This document shows positions 33,585 to 33,950 of a stretch of 33,950 bases of DNA, one piece after another (position 1 is the stretch's first letter; each line of letters begins with the position of its first letter). This stretch comes from Ignavibacteriales bacterium CG07_land_8_20_14_0_80_59_12 (GTDB lineage Bacteria; Bacteroidota; Ignavibacteria; 0-14-0-80-59-12). The notes below the pieces were generated by a model. The model saw only the letters and a list, made by a program, of their open reading frames with translations, was not told where the DNA came from and did no database searches. Location of the stretch: the NCBI GenBank assembly GCA_002779395.1, contig PEWR01000122.1, positions 1 to 33,950 of the forward strand, written 5' to 3'. Both the position numbers and the translations under genes were made by a program.

Positions 33585-33950
33585 CGCCTTCTTTCGATTC
33601 TCGAGCTTCTTGTGGCGCCGGCAATGATTGGACGCACCGTGCGCGAAGGAGGATTCAATCCGTCCATGGTCTTCGCCGAAAGGAGATGAATTCCACTCCG
33701 GCACGCTTCTCCCCGAGCCGCTGAGTCCATCCGGTTCCACGCATAAAAAAAAATTTACCAAAAGCCCCTCTTCGAAACAAGGAATCCTTTCCTCCACCGG
33801 CGGCCTCCCCGGCCGGCAGCCAACAACTCTAAACCGACTATCCCCGCTCCCGTTCCGTTCCTTCTTCCCCCGAGAGACGCGCCTTCGCCTTCCCCCTCCA
33901 TTCCCCCTTGCAAGGCAGACTCGATCCCGCCGTGCCGTTTGCATTGGTTT
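33585..33950. other. Spacer upstream of dxr
   Basis: This stretch of 366 bases at the right edge has no gene I can support. The minus-strand frame through it is only the extended shadow of dxr. It contains the promoter-like site at 33752-33780 and a run of nine A on the plus strand at 33745-33753. The rest is cytosine-rich with no clear repeat. Confidence 0.6.
33752..33780 (-). promoter_or_regulatory. Promoter of dxr-rseP, TTGTTT-N17-TAAATT
   Basis: On the minus strand TTGTTT (33780-33775) and TAAATT (33757-33752) are 17 bases apart; TAAATT is the same -10 as the rplM promoter. The start would fall near 33745, inside the adjacent T-run, leaving a leader of about 160 bases to dxr. Confidence 0.55.

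Noticed and set aside
33679-33730. Plus-strand aaaggagATG followed by a 12-codon ORF
   Set aside because: The ribosome binding site touches the start codon and the ORF is too short to support.
33585-33944. N-terminal extension of dxr by 120 residues
   Set aside because: Low-complexity and Arg-rich with no match to any domain; the NADPH motif starts right after Met at 33584, as in the family.

Overview
The window is ordinary chromosomal DNA of a GC-rich bacterium, densely coding and mostly core metabolism and information processing. It most likely belongs to the Bacteroidota/Chlorobi (FCB) side of the tree, perhaps an Ignavibacteria-like lineage. The clues are a PorV/PorQ-type outer-membrane protein, remnants of choice-of-anchor-D, OmpA-like and YCF48-like surface proteins, a rhomboid with a C-terminal DUF6576-like tail, and the run rplM-rpsI-rpsB-tsf-pyrH-frr. 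Shine-Dalgarno sequences are frequent. The promoters I can read by eye look like the housekeeping TTGnnn-N17-TAnnnT type rather than the Bacteroidetes -33/-7 type. The lineage is inference.

Layout. 1-4414 (+): end of gap, a small membrane ORF, pgk, a rhomboid protease, ispG and dut. 4452-6376 (+): an AI-2E family transporter and an RsmI-like methyltransferase. 6377-7327: a gene graveyard with three broken fragments of surface proteins (choice-of-anchor-D/vWA, OmpA-like, YCF48-like). 7370-11199 (+): the translation block rplM, rpsI, rpsB, tsf, pyrH, frr behind a clear promoter. 11354-13645 (+): AmrS radical SAM protein, a tandem PspC protein and a LiaI/LiaF-like membrane protein. 13648-16984 (-): polA and a small secreted cysteine protein with its own terminator.

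17244-20093 (+): a compact module of a HisC/CobD-like PLP enzyme, a CDP-alcohol phosphatidyltransferase and a LicC-like nucleotidyltransferase, followed by the broken start of a second CDP-alcohol phosphatidyltransferase. This is the best candidate for an incompletely described system: possibly synthesis of a CDP-activated amino-alcohol or phosphonate headgroup and its transfer to lipid. 20128-22467 (+): tsaD, chorismate mutase and mltG. 22468-23209: a gene-poor stretch with competing inverted repeats, a 58-residue membrane ORF with a good ribosome binding site, a strong terminator, and the speB promoter overlapping the terminator T-tract. 23210-25143 (+): agmatinase, a DUF2085 protein and an unknown membrane protein. 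25278-31001 (+): lon, dnaX, a PorV-like protein and a lipoprotein; lon has a terminator-like hairpin between its promoter and its start. 31083-33584 (-): dxr and rseP behind a promoter near 33766.

How the genes fit together: gap/pgk serve glycolysis; ispG and dxr are two steps of the MEP isoprenoid pathway; rplM through frr serve translation, with pyrH for UMP phosphorylation; polA, dnaX and dut serve DNA synthesis; lon, rseP and rhomboid are proteolysis and envelope stress; mltG, PorV-like and the PspC proteins act at the envelope. The main oddities are the graveyard, a Gly-to-Val change in the DnaX P-loop, the headgroup module with its broken paralogue, and the lon leader hairpin.
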